Source: Lachnospiraceae bacterium YSD2013 (GTDB lineage: Bacteria > Bacillota > Clostridia > Lachnospirales > Lachnospiraceae). Taken from it: 64,000 nucleotides of DNA. This document shows positions 49,388-55,875 of this stretch, piece after piece. The notes under the pieces were generated by a model that saw only the letters and a program-made list of their open reading frames with translations, searched no databases and was not told the DNA's origin. The position numbers were made by a program, and so were the translations under genes. The DNA lies in the NCBI GenBank assembly GCA_900100895.1, contig FMTX01000015.1, positions 33,428-97,427 of the forward strand, written 5' to 3'. The first letter of the stretch is position 1. Every line of letters starts with the position of its first letter.

Positions 49388-49796
49388 AGATGCAGATATA
49401 GAAGGTCTGGCAGAGGCGATGGCTGAAGCTTATTCGGAAGAACCATGGAACGAGAAGTGGAGTTCGGAGCGGGCCGTTCGAAGAGTGCAGGCCATATTAG
49501 GTAACTTCGAATCCATTGGGCTGGTTGCAGAGGATGAAGACACGATAATAGGCGGCCTTCTGGGCTATGTGGACCCGTATGCGGACGAGGATTTCTTTTA
49601 CGTGTCGGAACTCTTTGTCATTCCCGAGTATAAGCGGCATGGCGTTGGAAGAAATCTGTTAAAAGAACTGGAAACTGAATTAAAGAAAAAAGGAATTTCT
49701 GTAATTCAGTTAATGTCTATAGAACCGAATGAAGTCTTTTACGGGAAATGCGGGTTGAGTAAGGATGATGTGTCGGTTTTGTTTAAGAGGTGCTGA
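49368..49796 (+). CDS. GNAT-family N-acetyltransferase
   Basis: A 142-residue acetyltransferase with the N-terminal Y-R-M-F-K-D-A-D strand-turn, the core V-S-E-L-F-V-I-P-E-Y-K-R-H-G-V-G-R-N-L-L (acetyl-CoA loop) and F-Y-G-K-C-G near the C terminus. It overlaps the kinase gene upstream by 20 bases, so the two are probably co-translated. Substrate unknown. Confidence 0.8.
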   Translation: MQYRMFKDADIEGLAEAMAEAYSEEPWNEKWSSERAVRRVQAILGNFESIGLVAEDEDTIIGGLLGYVDPYADEDFFYVSELFVIPEYKRHGVGRNLLKELETELKKKGISVIQLMSIEPNEVFYGKCGLSKDDVSVLFKRC

Positions 49797-49827
49797 TTTA
49801 TTAAATCTGAAATAGGAAAATCTCAAA

Positions 49828-49878
49828 TTACTCATTGTGTAAATGAATTAAATGTGGTATCATTTACTCAATGAGTAA
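49828..49878. promoter_or_regulatory. operator pair before HTH-RhuM/Fic
   Basis: TTACTCATTGTGTAAATG (49828-49845) is repeated in inverse at 49861-49878 with one mismatch. The second contains the perfect palindrome TTACTCA-A-TGAGTAA. TTGTGT (49835-49840) and TATCAT (49858-49863), 17 bases apart, could be the promoter, with the operators on both hexamers. The half site ACTCA resembles that before the paralogous HTH gene at 44627. Confidence 0.68.
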
Positions 49879-49900
49879 TTGTCTTTTGGAGGGATTAAAT

Positions 49901-50143
49901 ATGCCTGATGAAATTTTCAGCAGTAAGATGAAAGAACTTAGAGAATCGACAGGATTAAATCGTAAGGAATTTTGCGAGAAATTCGATATTCCCTACAGGA
50001 CCATGACTGAGTGGGAGCTGGGGCATAGGAATGCGCCTCCGTATGTGCTTAGATTGTTGACGTATTATATTGAGATGCAGAAGAAGCTGGCTGAGAATGG
50101 GATTGGTGAGAAGGAATTGGGGGAAGACGAGTATGAAGAATGA
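49901..50143 (+). CDS. small HTH regulator (XRE-like), partner of RhuM-Fic protein
   Basis: An 80-residue helix-turn-helix protein: L-R-E-S-T-G-L-N-R-K-E-F-C-E-K-F-D-I-P-Y-R-T-M-T-E-W-E, then an acidic tail. Paralogue of the 44627 protein. ATG 49901 has GGAGGG at 49887-49892; the upstream ATG 49871 lies inside the operator. Its end overlaps the RhuM-Fic gene by 11 bases. Confidence 0.8.
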   Translation: MPDEIFSSKMKELRESTGLNRKEFCEKFDIPYRTMTEWELGHRNAPPYVLRLLTYYIEMQKKLAENGIGEKELGEDEYEE

Positions 50144-51080
50144 AAATGAAATTGTATTGTTTGAGACAGAAGATAAGGCGATAAAATTGAATGTGCCGAT
50201 TGAAATGGATACGGTATGGTTGACGCAGGCCCAGATGATTGAGTTGTTTGACACATCAAAACAAAATATTAGTTTACACATAAATAATTGTTTCAAAGAG
50301 GGAGAATTAGATAGAGAATCAGTTGTCAAGGATTTCTTGACAACTGCCTCGGATGGCAAAAATTACAAAACAAATTATTACAACTTGGATGTCATTATTT
50401 CTGTCGGCTATCGTGTTAAATCTCAGCGTGGTATCGAATTCCGACGCTGGGCCAATAAAGTATTGAAAGACTATATCATCAAAGGCTATGCCGTTAATGA
50501 CAAACGCCTTGAGGCACTGCAGAAAACCGTAGAGATTCAGTCAAAAATGATTTCATCCATTTTGGAGATAGACGGAGAAGATGTGCTCAAGGCTGTAACA
50601 CAATATACTAAGGCATTGACACTTCTGGATCAGTACGATCACCAGTCTTTGGAAAAGCCCAATGGAGAAAGCCCCGTATATCGGATAACATATACAGATT
50701 GCAGGAAAATGGTCGACAGCATGGAGGACACTTTCAAATCCGATGTTTTTGGTGTTGAGAAAGAAGCCGGAAAGGTTGAAGGCATTATTGCCGCGGTATA
50801 TCAAAGCGTATTTGGCGGAGACGTTTATCCATCTTTGGAAGAAAAAGCGGCAAACCTATTGTACTTTATGATAAAAGACCATCCGTTTGCGGACGGATGC
50901 AAGAGAATAGCGGCATCACTATTTCTTGAGTTTTTGAACCGTAATAATGCTTTGTTCAAGGCAGGAGAAAAAGTAATAAGTGACAGCGCACTTGTTGCCA
51001 TAACACTTATGATTGCAGAGTCAGATCCTAAAGAGAAGGATATTATGACGACTTTGGTTATGAACCTTATCAAACTATAG
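50133..51080 (+). CDS. RhuM-type N-terminal domain fused to Fic/Doc domain
   Basis: A 315-residue protein. Residues 1-120 are RhuM-like (W-L-T-Q-A-Q-M-I-E-L-F, D-G-K-N-Y-K-T-N-Y-Y-N-L-D-V-I-I-S-V-G-Y-R-V, R-G-I-E-F-R-R-W-A). The C-terminal 160 residues are a Fic/Doc domain with the motif H-P-F-A-D-G-C-K-R from residue 250, where the usual Asn before Lys-Arg is Cys. Fic proteins transfer AMP or phosphate to targets using the His; Doc-type members are toxins. The HTH gene overlapping its start may be both regulator and partner. A perfect inverted repeat lies in its coding sequence. Confidence 0.83.
   Translation: MKNENEIVLFETEDKAIKLNVPIEMDTVWLTQAQMIELFDTSKQNISLHINNCFKEGELDRESVVKDFLTTASDGKNYKTNYYNLDVIISVGYRVKSQRGIEFRRWANKVLKDYIIKGYAVNDKRLEALQKTVEIQSKMISSILEIDGEDVLKAVTQYTKALTLLDQYDHQSLEKPNGESPVYRITYTDCRKMVDSMEDTFKSDVFGVEKEAGKVEGIIAAVYQSVFGGDVYPSLEEKAANLLYFMIKDHPFADGCKRIAASLFLEFLNRNNALFKAGEKVISDSALVAITLMIAESDPKEKDIMTTLVMNLIKL
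50320..50346. repeat. perfect 11-bp inverted repeat inside the RhuM-Fic gene
   Basis: CAGTTGTCAAG (50320-50330), GATTT, CTTGACAACTG (50336-50346). It encodes the segment just before A-S-D-G-K, the same relative place as the inverted repeat in the BRO gene. Confidence 0.85.
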
Positions 51081-51096
51081 GTGCAAATAATGCACC
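51080..51096. promoter_or_regulatory. operator remnant GGTGCA-N5-TGCACC
   Basis: A 6-bp inverted repeat beginning at the stop codon of the RhuM-Fic gene and lying before a decayed copy of the HTH gene at 51131. It resembles the GTGCAA-type palindrome before the intact copy at 53741. Confidence 0.45.
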
Positions 51097-51130
51097 TGCA
51101 ATTGCATACTCATTGTAACGGGGGTGCAAT

Positions 51131-51226
51131 ATGAGCACAATCCAAAATCTAAGAAAAGAAACTTACCAAACAACAGGTAGTGGAATTACTTGGCATATCC
51201 TTAGGCCGAACGGTTTAATAGTATGA
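51131..51226 (+). pseudogene. decayed copy of the HTH domain of the HTH-nucleotidyltransferase
   Basis: The leader G-G-T-G-C-A-A-T before ATG and the first codons (M-S-T-I-Q-N-L-R-K-E) match the intact gene at 53741 (M-S-A-I-K-E-L-R-T-E). The DNA stays alignable, for example CAACAGGT and CTTGGCAT are shared, but small deletions shift the frame and a stop follows after 31 codons. Nothing of the nucleotidyltransferase domain remains. Confidence 0.72.
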
Positions 51227-51242
51227 ATTTGAAGGAGAAAGT

Positions 51243-51818
51243 ATGTTAAAAGATTATGCAATAGATAAGCCGATTCTTGAAACAGACAGATTGATTATTC
51301 GTGTGCTTAACGAAAACGATGTGGATGATTTAAAAGAGTGGTTGGGAAGAGATGAAATTTATACATATTGGGGAAGAAAAGCGAGCAAGGGCGAAAAAAA
51401 TCCTGAACTTCTGTTTGTTGATGCTCGTCCTTGGGTAATAAGAAAACCTTCTCTGGATCTTGATTGGGGAATTGTATTGAAAGAAACCAATAAAGTGGTA
51501 GGTATGATCGCGGTATTTGATATCCAAAATGCCAGAATGGGCGATATAGCATATAGGGTTAATCCTGAGTACTGGCGCATGGGAATTACTACAGAAGCTT
51601 TGAAGGAAGTGTTACGGTTTGTTTTTAAGAACACAGAAATAGACCGATTGAATGGACGTGTGGATGTAAGAAACATTGCTTCAAACAGAGTTATGGAAAA
51701 ATGTGGTTTTATAAAAGAAGGAACCATTCGCCAAGGGAAAATGGTTTCGGTTTATTGCGACTATAATATCTACGGATTGCTTAGAGAAGATTATATGAGC
51801 ATACCCGGAATTATATGA
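51243..51818 (+). CDS. GNAT acetyltransferase, RimJ/RimL type
   Basis: A 191-residue acetyltransferase: L-E-T-D-R-L-I-I-R opens the fold, I-A-Y-R-V-N-P-E-Y-W-R-M-G-I-T-T-E-A is the acetyl-CoA loop and V-R-N-I-A-S-N-R-V-M-E-K-C-G-F the following helix, typical of the RimJ/RimL branch. AAGGAGAAA precedes ATG. Substrate unknown, often an N-terminal amine or small molecule. Confidence 0.85.
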   Translation: MLKDYAIDKPILETDRLIIRVLNENDVDDLKEWLGRDEIYTYWGRKASKGEKNPELLFVDARPWVIRKPSLDLDWGIVLKETNKVVGMIAVFDIQNARMGDIAYRVNPEYWRMGITTEALKEVLRFVFKNTEIDRLNGRVDVRNIASNRVMEKCGFIKEGTIRQGKMVSVYCDYNIYGLLREDYMSIPGII

Positions 51819-51833
51819 GAAGTTGATACTGCT

Positions 51834-51974
51834 ATGGAATTGGAATTATTACAGGCATCTACAGCAGATGCTTTGACAATAACAGGAATTTCAAGAAGGG
51901 CCTTTCACAGTGATGTGGAGGTCGGCGCCAAGGAGAAAATGGGACCGCCGGGATATAATAATGATTTAAAATAA
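51834..51974 (+). pseudogene. N-terminal remnant of a GNAT acetyltransferase
   Basis: A 46-codon frame with L-L-Q-A-S-T-A-D-A, then R-R-A-F-H-S-D-V-E-V-G-A and G-P-P-G-Y, the first strand and loop of a GNAT subfamily. The frame stops before any acetyl-CoA binding motif. Confidence 0.6.
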
Positions 51975-52020
51975 ACCAGAAAAATATCTTCCGAGATAAC
52001 TTAGAAAGACAAATCGTTAT

Positions 52021-52242
52021 TTGTGGTCGCACGATACCATAGTAATTCCAGAATATACATATGGCTTTGAATGCGGTTCAAAAAAAGTACTTTCGAGTGA
52101 ACATAATGGCTTTGAGTGGTTGACTTACGATGAAGCTATAACAAGGCTGACGTGGGATTCCAATAAAACAGCATTGTATGAATTGAATTGCCGCTTGCTT
52201 GAAGCATGTCAAATCGAGGGATTGGAGGGGAAAGCATGTTAG
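52021..52242 (+). pseudogene. C-terminal remnant of a Nudix hydrolase
   Basis: The 73-codon frame reads I-V-I-P-E-Y-T-Y-G-F, L-S-S-E-H-N-G-F-E-W-L-T-Y-D-E-A and L-T-W-D-S-N-K-T-A-L-Y-E-L, as in the C-terminal part of dATP-pyrophosphohydrolase-like Nudix proteins. The Nudix box itself is missing, as the preceding bases belong to other remnants. It overlaps the next gene by a few bases. Confidence 0.6.
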
Positions 52243-52757
52243 AAATATTAAAAGCGAGGTTTCAGGATAATAAGAATCTTCATATGGAACTGAGTTGGCT
52301 TGATGTGGAGAAACGTTTGCTTGAGCATCCAGGCTCCATGGACGTTTTGAGAAGGATGGAGGAGAGCGGCGGAGAACCGGATACCATCGGCTGTGACGAA
52401 AAGACGGGAAAGCTAATTTTCTGCGACTGCGTAAAGGAGTCCCCTTCCGGGCGCAGAAGCCTGTGCTATGACGAAAAGGCATTGCAGGGGCGTGCTAAAA
52501 ACCCGCCGTCAGGCAGTGCCGAATGGAAAGCAAAAGAAATCGGTGTTTTGATCATGACGGAGGAACTCTATCGCCGATTGCAAAGTCTCGGGGAATTTGA
52601 TTTGAAAACGTCAAGTTGGATCTCTACGCCGGCTGATATTCGCGACAAGGGCGGTGCATTGTTCTGCGAACGACGTTACGGAACGGTTTTCACATTTCAT
52701 AACGGGGCGGATTCGTACTATTCCGTGCGCGGGTTCAGAGGTTATACTCTTATATAA
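52236..52757 (+). CDS. DUF4256-family protein
   Basis: A 173-residue protein. The segment S-G-G-E-P-D-T-I-G-C-D-E-K-T-G-K-L-I-F-C-D-C followed by S-P-S-G-R-R-S-L-C-Y-D and F-D-L-K-T-S-S-W-I-S-T-P is that of DUF4256. Function unknown. ATG 52236 has GGAGGGG upstream; the frame is open from 52206. Confidence 0.8.
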   Translation: MLEILKARFQDNKNLHMELSWLDVEKRLLEHPGSMDVLRRMEESGGEPDTIGCDEKTGKLIFCDCVKESPSGRRSLCYDEKALQGRAKNPPSGSAEWKAKEIGVLIMTEELYRRLQSLGEFDLKTSSWISTPADIRDKGGALFCERRYGTVFTFHNGADSYYSVRGFRGYTLI

Positions 52758-52781
52758 ATTCAAGTTTGCGGGGAGGATTAC

Positions 52782-53318
52782 GTGAAAATAGAAAAAGATG
52801 AAATAACAATCCGAGATTTTACGGAAACAGATCTTCCACTCATGTTTAAATGGTTGACAGATAAGAGAGTGCTGGAGTATTACGAAGGTCGTGACGTCAG
52901 GTTTACGATGGATACTTTGTCTGCACATTTTTTGGAAGAAATTCCAGATGGATTCAGAATGATCATCGAGTATAAGAAATCCCCCATCGGATATGCACAG
53001 GCCTATCAATTGAGTGGTGAGTTGTTCGATGAATATGACTATCCTGACGATGGACATATAGTGTTTGCTATGGATCAGTTTATAGGTGAGCCGAAATACT
53101 GGAGTAAGGGAATAGGCTCATCTTTTTTGAAAATGATGGCTTCTCATTTGAAAGAAAATATGGCTGCGGAACGAGTTCTTCTTGACCCGCACCAAGATAA
53201 TAAAAGGGCTATAAGGGCATACGAGAAAGCCGGGTTTAAAATCATTAAATCACTTCCAAAACATGAGATGTTTGAGGGAGAAAAAGTAGATTGCTGGCTG
53301 ATGGAATTAGCACTGTAG
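52782..53318 (+). CDS. aminoglycoside 6'-N-acetyltransferase-like GNAT
   Basis: A 178-residue acetyltransferase resembling AAC(6') enzymes: M-D-Q-F-I-G-E-P-K-Y-W-S-K-G-I-G-S is the acetyl-CoA loop, L-L-D-P-H-Q-D-N-K-R-A-I-R-A-Y-E-K-A-G-F the following part. Start is GTG 52782 behind GGGAGG. The similarity suggests an aminoglycoside or related amine substrate, but activity is not shown. Confidence 0.78.
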   Translation: MKIEKDEITIRDFTETDLPLMFKWLTDKRVLEYYEGRDVRFTMDTLSAHFLEEIPDGFRMIIEYKKSPIGYAQAYQLSGELFDEYDYPDDGHIVFAMDQFIGEPKYWSKGIGSSFLKMMASHLKENMAAERVLLDPHQDNKRAIRAYEKAGFKIIKSLPKHEMFEGEKVDCWLMELAL

Positions 53319-53374
53319 ATTCCAGTTTGTCGGGATGAACGTTGGAACATAAAATTGGAAGTTAATCTTCCTAA

Positions 53375-53466
53375 GGGGGTGCATTTGCACCCCCCTCTGG
53401 AGTGCACCCCCTGGCAAAAATGCACCCCCTAAAAGTGCACCCCCCTCTGCGAGAAATGCACCCCCC
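53375..53466. repeat. cluster of TGCACCCCC repeats after the acetyltransferase
   Basis: GGGGGTGCA (53375-53383) and TGCACCCCC (53386-53394) form a perfect hairpin with a TT loop. Four further copies of TGCACCCCC begin at 53403, 53421, 53436 and 53457, spaced 15 to 21 bases apart, with related CTCTG/CTCTC tails. The stretch is far more G/C-skewed than its surroundings. Together with 53467-53521, where I see nothing, it makes up the first half of the gap before the gene at 53741. Confidence 0.8.
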
Positions 53467-53521
53467 TCTCTTGCAAACCGGGGCAAACTGGAGCAATTTG
53501 ATGCGGTTTTGGAGGTAAGAA

Positions 53522-53602
53522 ATGCCGATAAAAGTATTATTTATCTGCCACGGCACCAGGCAGTCTATGGCTTGCATGTTGGCGCAAAATGGCTCAATAT
53601 AG
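53522..53602 (+). pseudogene. N-terminal remnant of low-molecular-weight protein tyrosine phosphatase
   Basis: The frame begins M-P-I-K-V-L-F-I-C-H-G-T and aligns, with its GGAGGTAAGAAATG leader, to the intact gene at 55205 (M-I-K-V-L-F-V-C-H-G-N). A small deletion removes part of the CX5R loop and the frame stops after 26 codons. Confidence 0.72.
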
Positions 53603-53664
53603 GGCATATCTTGCCGAAGAAACATATTCGTACTACTAAAATACTACGCTTCGATAATGATAAA

Positions 53665-53717
53665 TGGCAAGTGCAATATTTGCACTTGCCATTGACAATA
53701 AAGTGCAAATATTGCAT
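53665..53717. promoter_or_regulatory. 27-bp palindrome and second operator before HTH-nucleotidyltransferase
   Basis: TGGCAAGTGCAA (53665-53676) and TTGCACTTGCCA (53680-53691) are perfect inverted arms around TAT. TTGACA follows at 53692-53697, and a second copy, AGTGCAAATATTGCAT (53702-53717), lies in the promoter spacer. The two operators flank the -35, pointing to autorepression by the HTH domain encoded just downstream. Confidence 0.75.
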
Positions 53718-53740
53718 ACCATATGTAATGGAGGTGCAAT

Positions 53741-54220
53741 ATGAGCGCTATCAAGGAATTAAGAACAGAAAAGAAACTGACCCAGCAACAGGTGGCAGAA
53801 ATGCTTGGCATTTCTCTGAGGTCATATAAATCTTATGAGAATGATGCTGATAAGGTTGGTACAATAAAGTACAATTACATTCTTGATAAACTTAATGCAA
53901 TAAACCCGATAGACGAAGAGAACGGTATTTTGGAATTGGAATATATAAAAGAAAAATGCGAGCGTGTATTCGCGGAGTATCCCATACATTATTGTGTTTT
54001 ATTTGGGTCTTATGCAAAAGGAAAAGCCGTGGAAACCAGTGATGTGGACTTGCTGGTTTCTTCTGATGTGAAGGGCCTAAAGTTTTATGGCATGGTTGAA
54101 AAACTCAGGACTTCACTACATAAAAAGGTAGATGTGCTAAGCCTTGATCAACTTAAAGATAATCTGGAACTGACGGATGAAATCTTAAAGGATGGAATCA
54201 GAATATATGGACGGATTTAG
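53741..54220 (+). CDS. XRE-type HTH fused to a minimal nucleotidyltransferase (MNT)
   Basis: A 159-residue fusion. Residues 1-55 are an XRE helix-turn-helix (L-T-Q-Q-Q-V-A-E-M-L-G-I-S-L-R-S-Y-K-S-Y-E). Residues 70-159 are a minimal nucleotidyltransferase with G-S-Y-A-K-G-K near 89 and S-D-V-D-L-L-V near 101. MNT proteins are antitoxins in HEPN-MNT systems, where they adenylylate the toxin, but no HEPN gene is adjacent; an APH-like kinase follows 15 bases later. The HTH half is expected to bind the palindromes upstream. Confidence 0.85.
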   Translation: MSAIKELRTEKKLTQQQVAEMLGISLRSYKSYENDADKVGTIKYNYILDKLNAINPIDEENGILELEYIKEKCERVFAEYPIHYCVLFGSYAKGKAVETSDVDLLVSSDVKGLKFYGMVEKLRTSLHKKVDVLSLDQLKDNLELTDEILKDGIRIYGRI

Positions 54221-54235
54221 AGAAGGGCTTTAAGA

Positions 54236-55162
54236 ATGGGGAATGCATTGAATCTTGAAACTTATTTGGCTGAATTTGATAGCGCAGAAAAGATAGATAG
54301 AGGAATGGCCGGAGATGATAAGTATCGATGCCGGTGTGGTACAGACGAGTTCCTTCTCAGAGTTGCAGACGGCGAGGACTATGATGAGAAGGAAAAAGAA
54401 TTCGCGCATTTAAAACGACTAAGTGATGCGGGGCTGCCGGTTCCCAAGTGTGTGGAATGTGTAAAGACTGATGACGGGACTAAAGTCCTCACACTGTTGT
54501 CCTGGGTGCCCGGAGAAGACTTGGAAGGTGTTATTTCAAAGATGCCTTTTAATGAGCAATATGAGGTCGGAAAGCAGGCGGGAAGTATTCTTCGAAGGAT
54601 ACATGATACCTGTCCCGAAAACAGCGTTGAAAAGAGTTGGTATGACCGTTACATCGAAACAATACAGCCTCGTATAGATGCATTTAAGCACGAAGGCGTT
54701 TCTTTTGCAGGATGCGAAAAGATTCTTCGGTATTTTGAAGACAATAAGCATCTTTTGAAAGGGCGCTCGATGTGCCGGCATCACGGAGATTATCACACAG
54801 GCAATTTGATCATAAATTCAGGGAAGGTTTTGGTAATCGACTGGCATACGATGGATTTTGATAGTATAGGCGACCCATGGTATGAGTTTAACAGGATAGA
54901 CACAAAGTATCCCGAATATGCAAAAGGGCAGATAGACGGGTACTTTAACGGTGGTATTCCTGAAGAGTTTTGGCGGCTGTTTGCATTATATATTTCTGTG
55001 AGCGCTATAACTTCAATAGTTTGGGCAAAGTATTTTGCACCGAACGAATTGGATAGTATTATGGGGCTTAACAAGAGTATTCTTACAATCTTTGATGACA
55101 TGGAGAATCCGATTCCTAAGTGGTATCGCCGTGATATGTGCGACAGCGTAGCACATATTTGA
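54236..55162 (+). CDS. aminoglycoside-phosphotransferase-like kinase
   Basis: A 308-residue kinase of the APH family: catalytic loop H-G-D-Y-H-T-G-N from about residue 183, metal site I-D-W-H-T-M-D, then D-P-W-Y-E-F. The N lobe has E-F-L-L-R-V with Arg where many have Lys. It directly follows the HTH-MNT gene and is probably co-transcribed with it. This branch includes macrolide- and aminoglycoside-kinase-like proteins; the substrate is not shown. Confidence 0.8.
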   Translation: MGNALNLETYLAEFDSAEKIDRGMAGDDKYRCRCGTDEFLLRVADGEDYDEKEKEFAHLKRLSDAGLPVPKCVECVKTDDGTKVLTLLSWVPGEDLEGVISKMPFNEQYEVGKQAGSILRRIHDTCPENSVEKSWYDRYIETIQPRIDAFKHEGVSFAGCEKILRYFEDNKHLLKGRSMCRHHGDYHTGNLIINSGKVLVIDWHTMDFDSIGDPWYEFNRIDTKYPEYAKGQIDGYFNGGIPEEFWRLFALYISVSAITSIVWAKYFAPNELDSIMGLNKSILTIFDDMENPIPKWYRRDMCDSVAHI

Positions 55163-55204
55163 AACGCCGTTGGAATTTTTACGTACTTTTTGAGGTAAGG
55201 AAAA

Positions 55205-55684
55205 ATGATAAAGGTTTTATTTGTCTGCCACGGCAACATCTGCCGTTCGCCGATGGCGGAGTTTATGATGAAGGATATGATAGCGCGGTTGGGCGTTGCG
55301 GAGGAGTTTGAGATTGCTTCGGCGGCGACGAGCGATGAGGAGTGCTGGAACGGGGTGGGGAACCCTGTGTATCCGCCGGCGAGGGCGGAACTTGCCAAGC
55401 ATGGAATCGTGTGCGAGGGGAAGCGTGCGAGGCAGATGACGAGCGCAGATTATGAGAAGTACGATTACCTCATCGGCATGGAAGATATGAATGAGAGGAA
55501 CATGATGAGGATTCTGGGCGGTGACCCCGACGGAAAGGTTAGCAAGCTTCTTGATTATACGGACCGTGGTGGAAATATTTCGGACCCGTGGTACTCGGGA
55601 AGATTTGCTGAGACTTACAGGGATATCGAGGAGGGGCTGAAAGGCTTTATTTGGCACCTGGGGTATGATATTGAAGCGCTGTAG
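55205..55684 (+). CDS. low-molecular-weight protein tyrosine phosphatase
   Basis: A 159-residue phosphatase with the active-site loop C-H-G-N-I-C-R-S at 8-15 (CX5R) and the general acid in S-D-P-W-Y near residue 123. It removes phosphate from phosphotyrosine or phosphoarginine in bacteria. GAGGTAAGG precedes ATG. A terminator follows and ends the accessory block. Confidence 0.93.
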   Translation: MIKVLFVCHGNICRSPMAEFMMKDMIARLGVAEEFEIASAATSDEECWNGVGNPVYPPARAELAKHGIVCEGKRARQMTSADYEKYDYLIGMEDMNERNMMRILGGDPDGKVSKLLDYTDRGGNISDPWYSGRFAETYRDIEEGLKGFIWHLGYDIEAL

Positions 55685-55716
55685 AGAGTGTTCGCGTGTT
55701 ACATACATGTGTTATG

Positions 55717-55755
55717 AAAAGCCTTTGAAAAAAACATTTTCACAAGGCTTTTTTT
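55717..55755 (+). terminator. terminator before the hydrogenase operon
   Basis: AAAAGCCTT (55717-55725) pairs with AAGGCTTTT (55744-55752) across an A/T-rich loop, with a T-run on either strand. Confidence 0.8.
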
Positions 55756-55757
55756 GC

Positions 55758-55786
55758 TTGACGTGTCCGCTCGTAAAGGATATAAT
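55758..55786 (+). promoter_or_regulatory. hydrogenase promoter TTGACG-N17-TATAAT
   Basis: TTGACG (55758-55763) and TATAAT (55781-55786) with a 17-base spacer. It is the strongest-looking promoter in the window. Start predicted near 55793, giving a leader of about 80 bases. Confidence 0.8.
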
Positions 55787-55790
55787 ACAA

Positions 55791-55808
55791 ATGACAAAAA
55801 ATTAACAA
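55791..55808. promoter_or_regulatory. possible Rex-like site at the hydrogenase transcription start
   Basis: ATGACAA-AAAA-TTAACAA: the right half matches the clostridial Rex half site TTAACAA, the left half only in part. Rex senses NADH/NAD+ and often controls fermentation and hydrogenase genes. Weak on its own. Confidence 0.35.
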
Positions 55809-55819
55809 AGGGACATAGG

Positions 55820-55847
55820 CGGACAGTGAGGTTAGGCTGTCCGTTTT
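55820..55847 (+). terminator. terminator-like hairpin in the hydrogenase leader
   Basis: CGGACAG (55820-55826) and CTGTCCG (55837-55843) with a 10-base loop and TTTT. It lies between the promoter and the first gene, so it may act as an attenuator or as an mRNA-stabilising stem. Confidence 0.5.
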
Positions 55848-55875
55848 GTATGAATGATTATTAAGGAGAGAATGA

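Noticed and set aside
44839..51080. BRO, RhuM and methyltransferase genes as a prophage
   Set aside because: No capsid, terminase, portal, lysis or integrase genes, and the surrounding genes are metabolic or resistance-like.
53375..53466. TGCACCCCC cluster as a CRISPR array
   Set aside because: Repeats are only nine bases, spacers are 6-12 bases and irregular, and no cas genes are near.
42561..55684. Accessory gene string as an integron cassette array
   Set aside because: No integrase and no imperfect palindromic attC-like sites between genes; several genes overlap, which cassettes do not.
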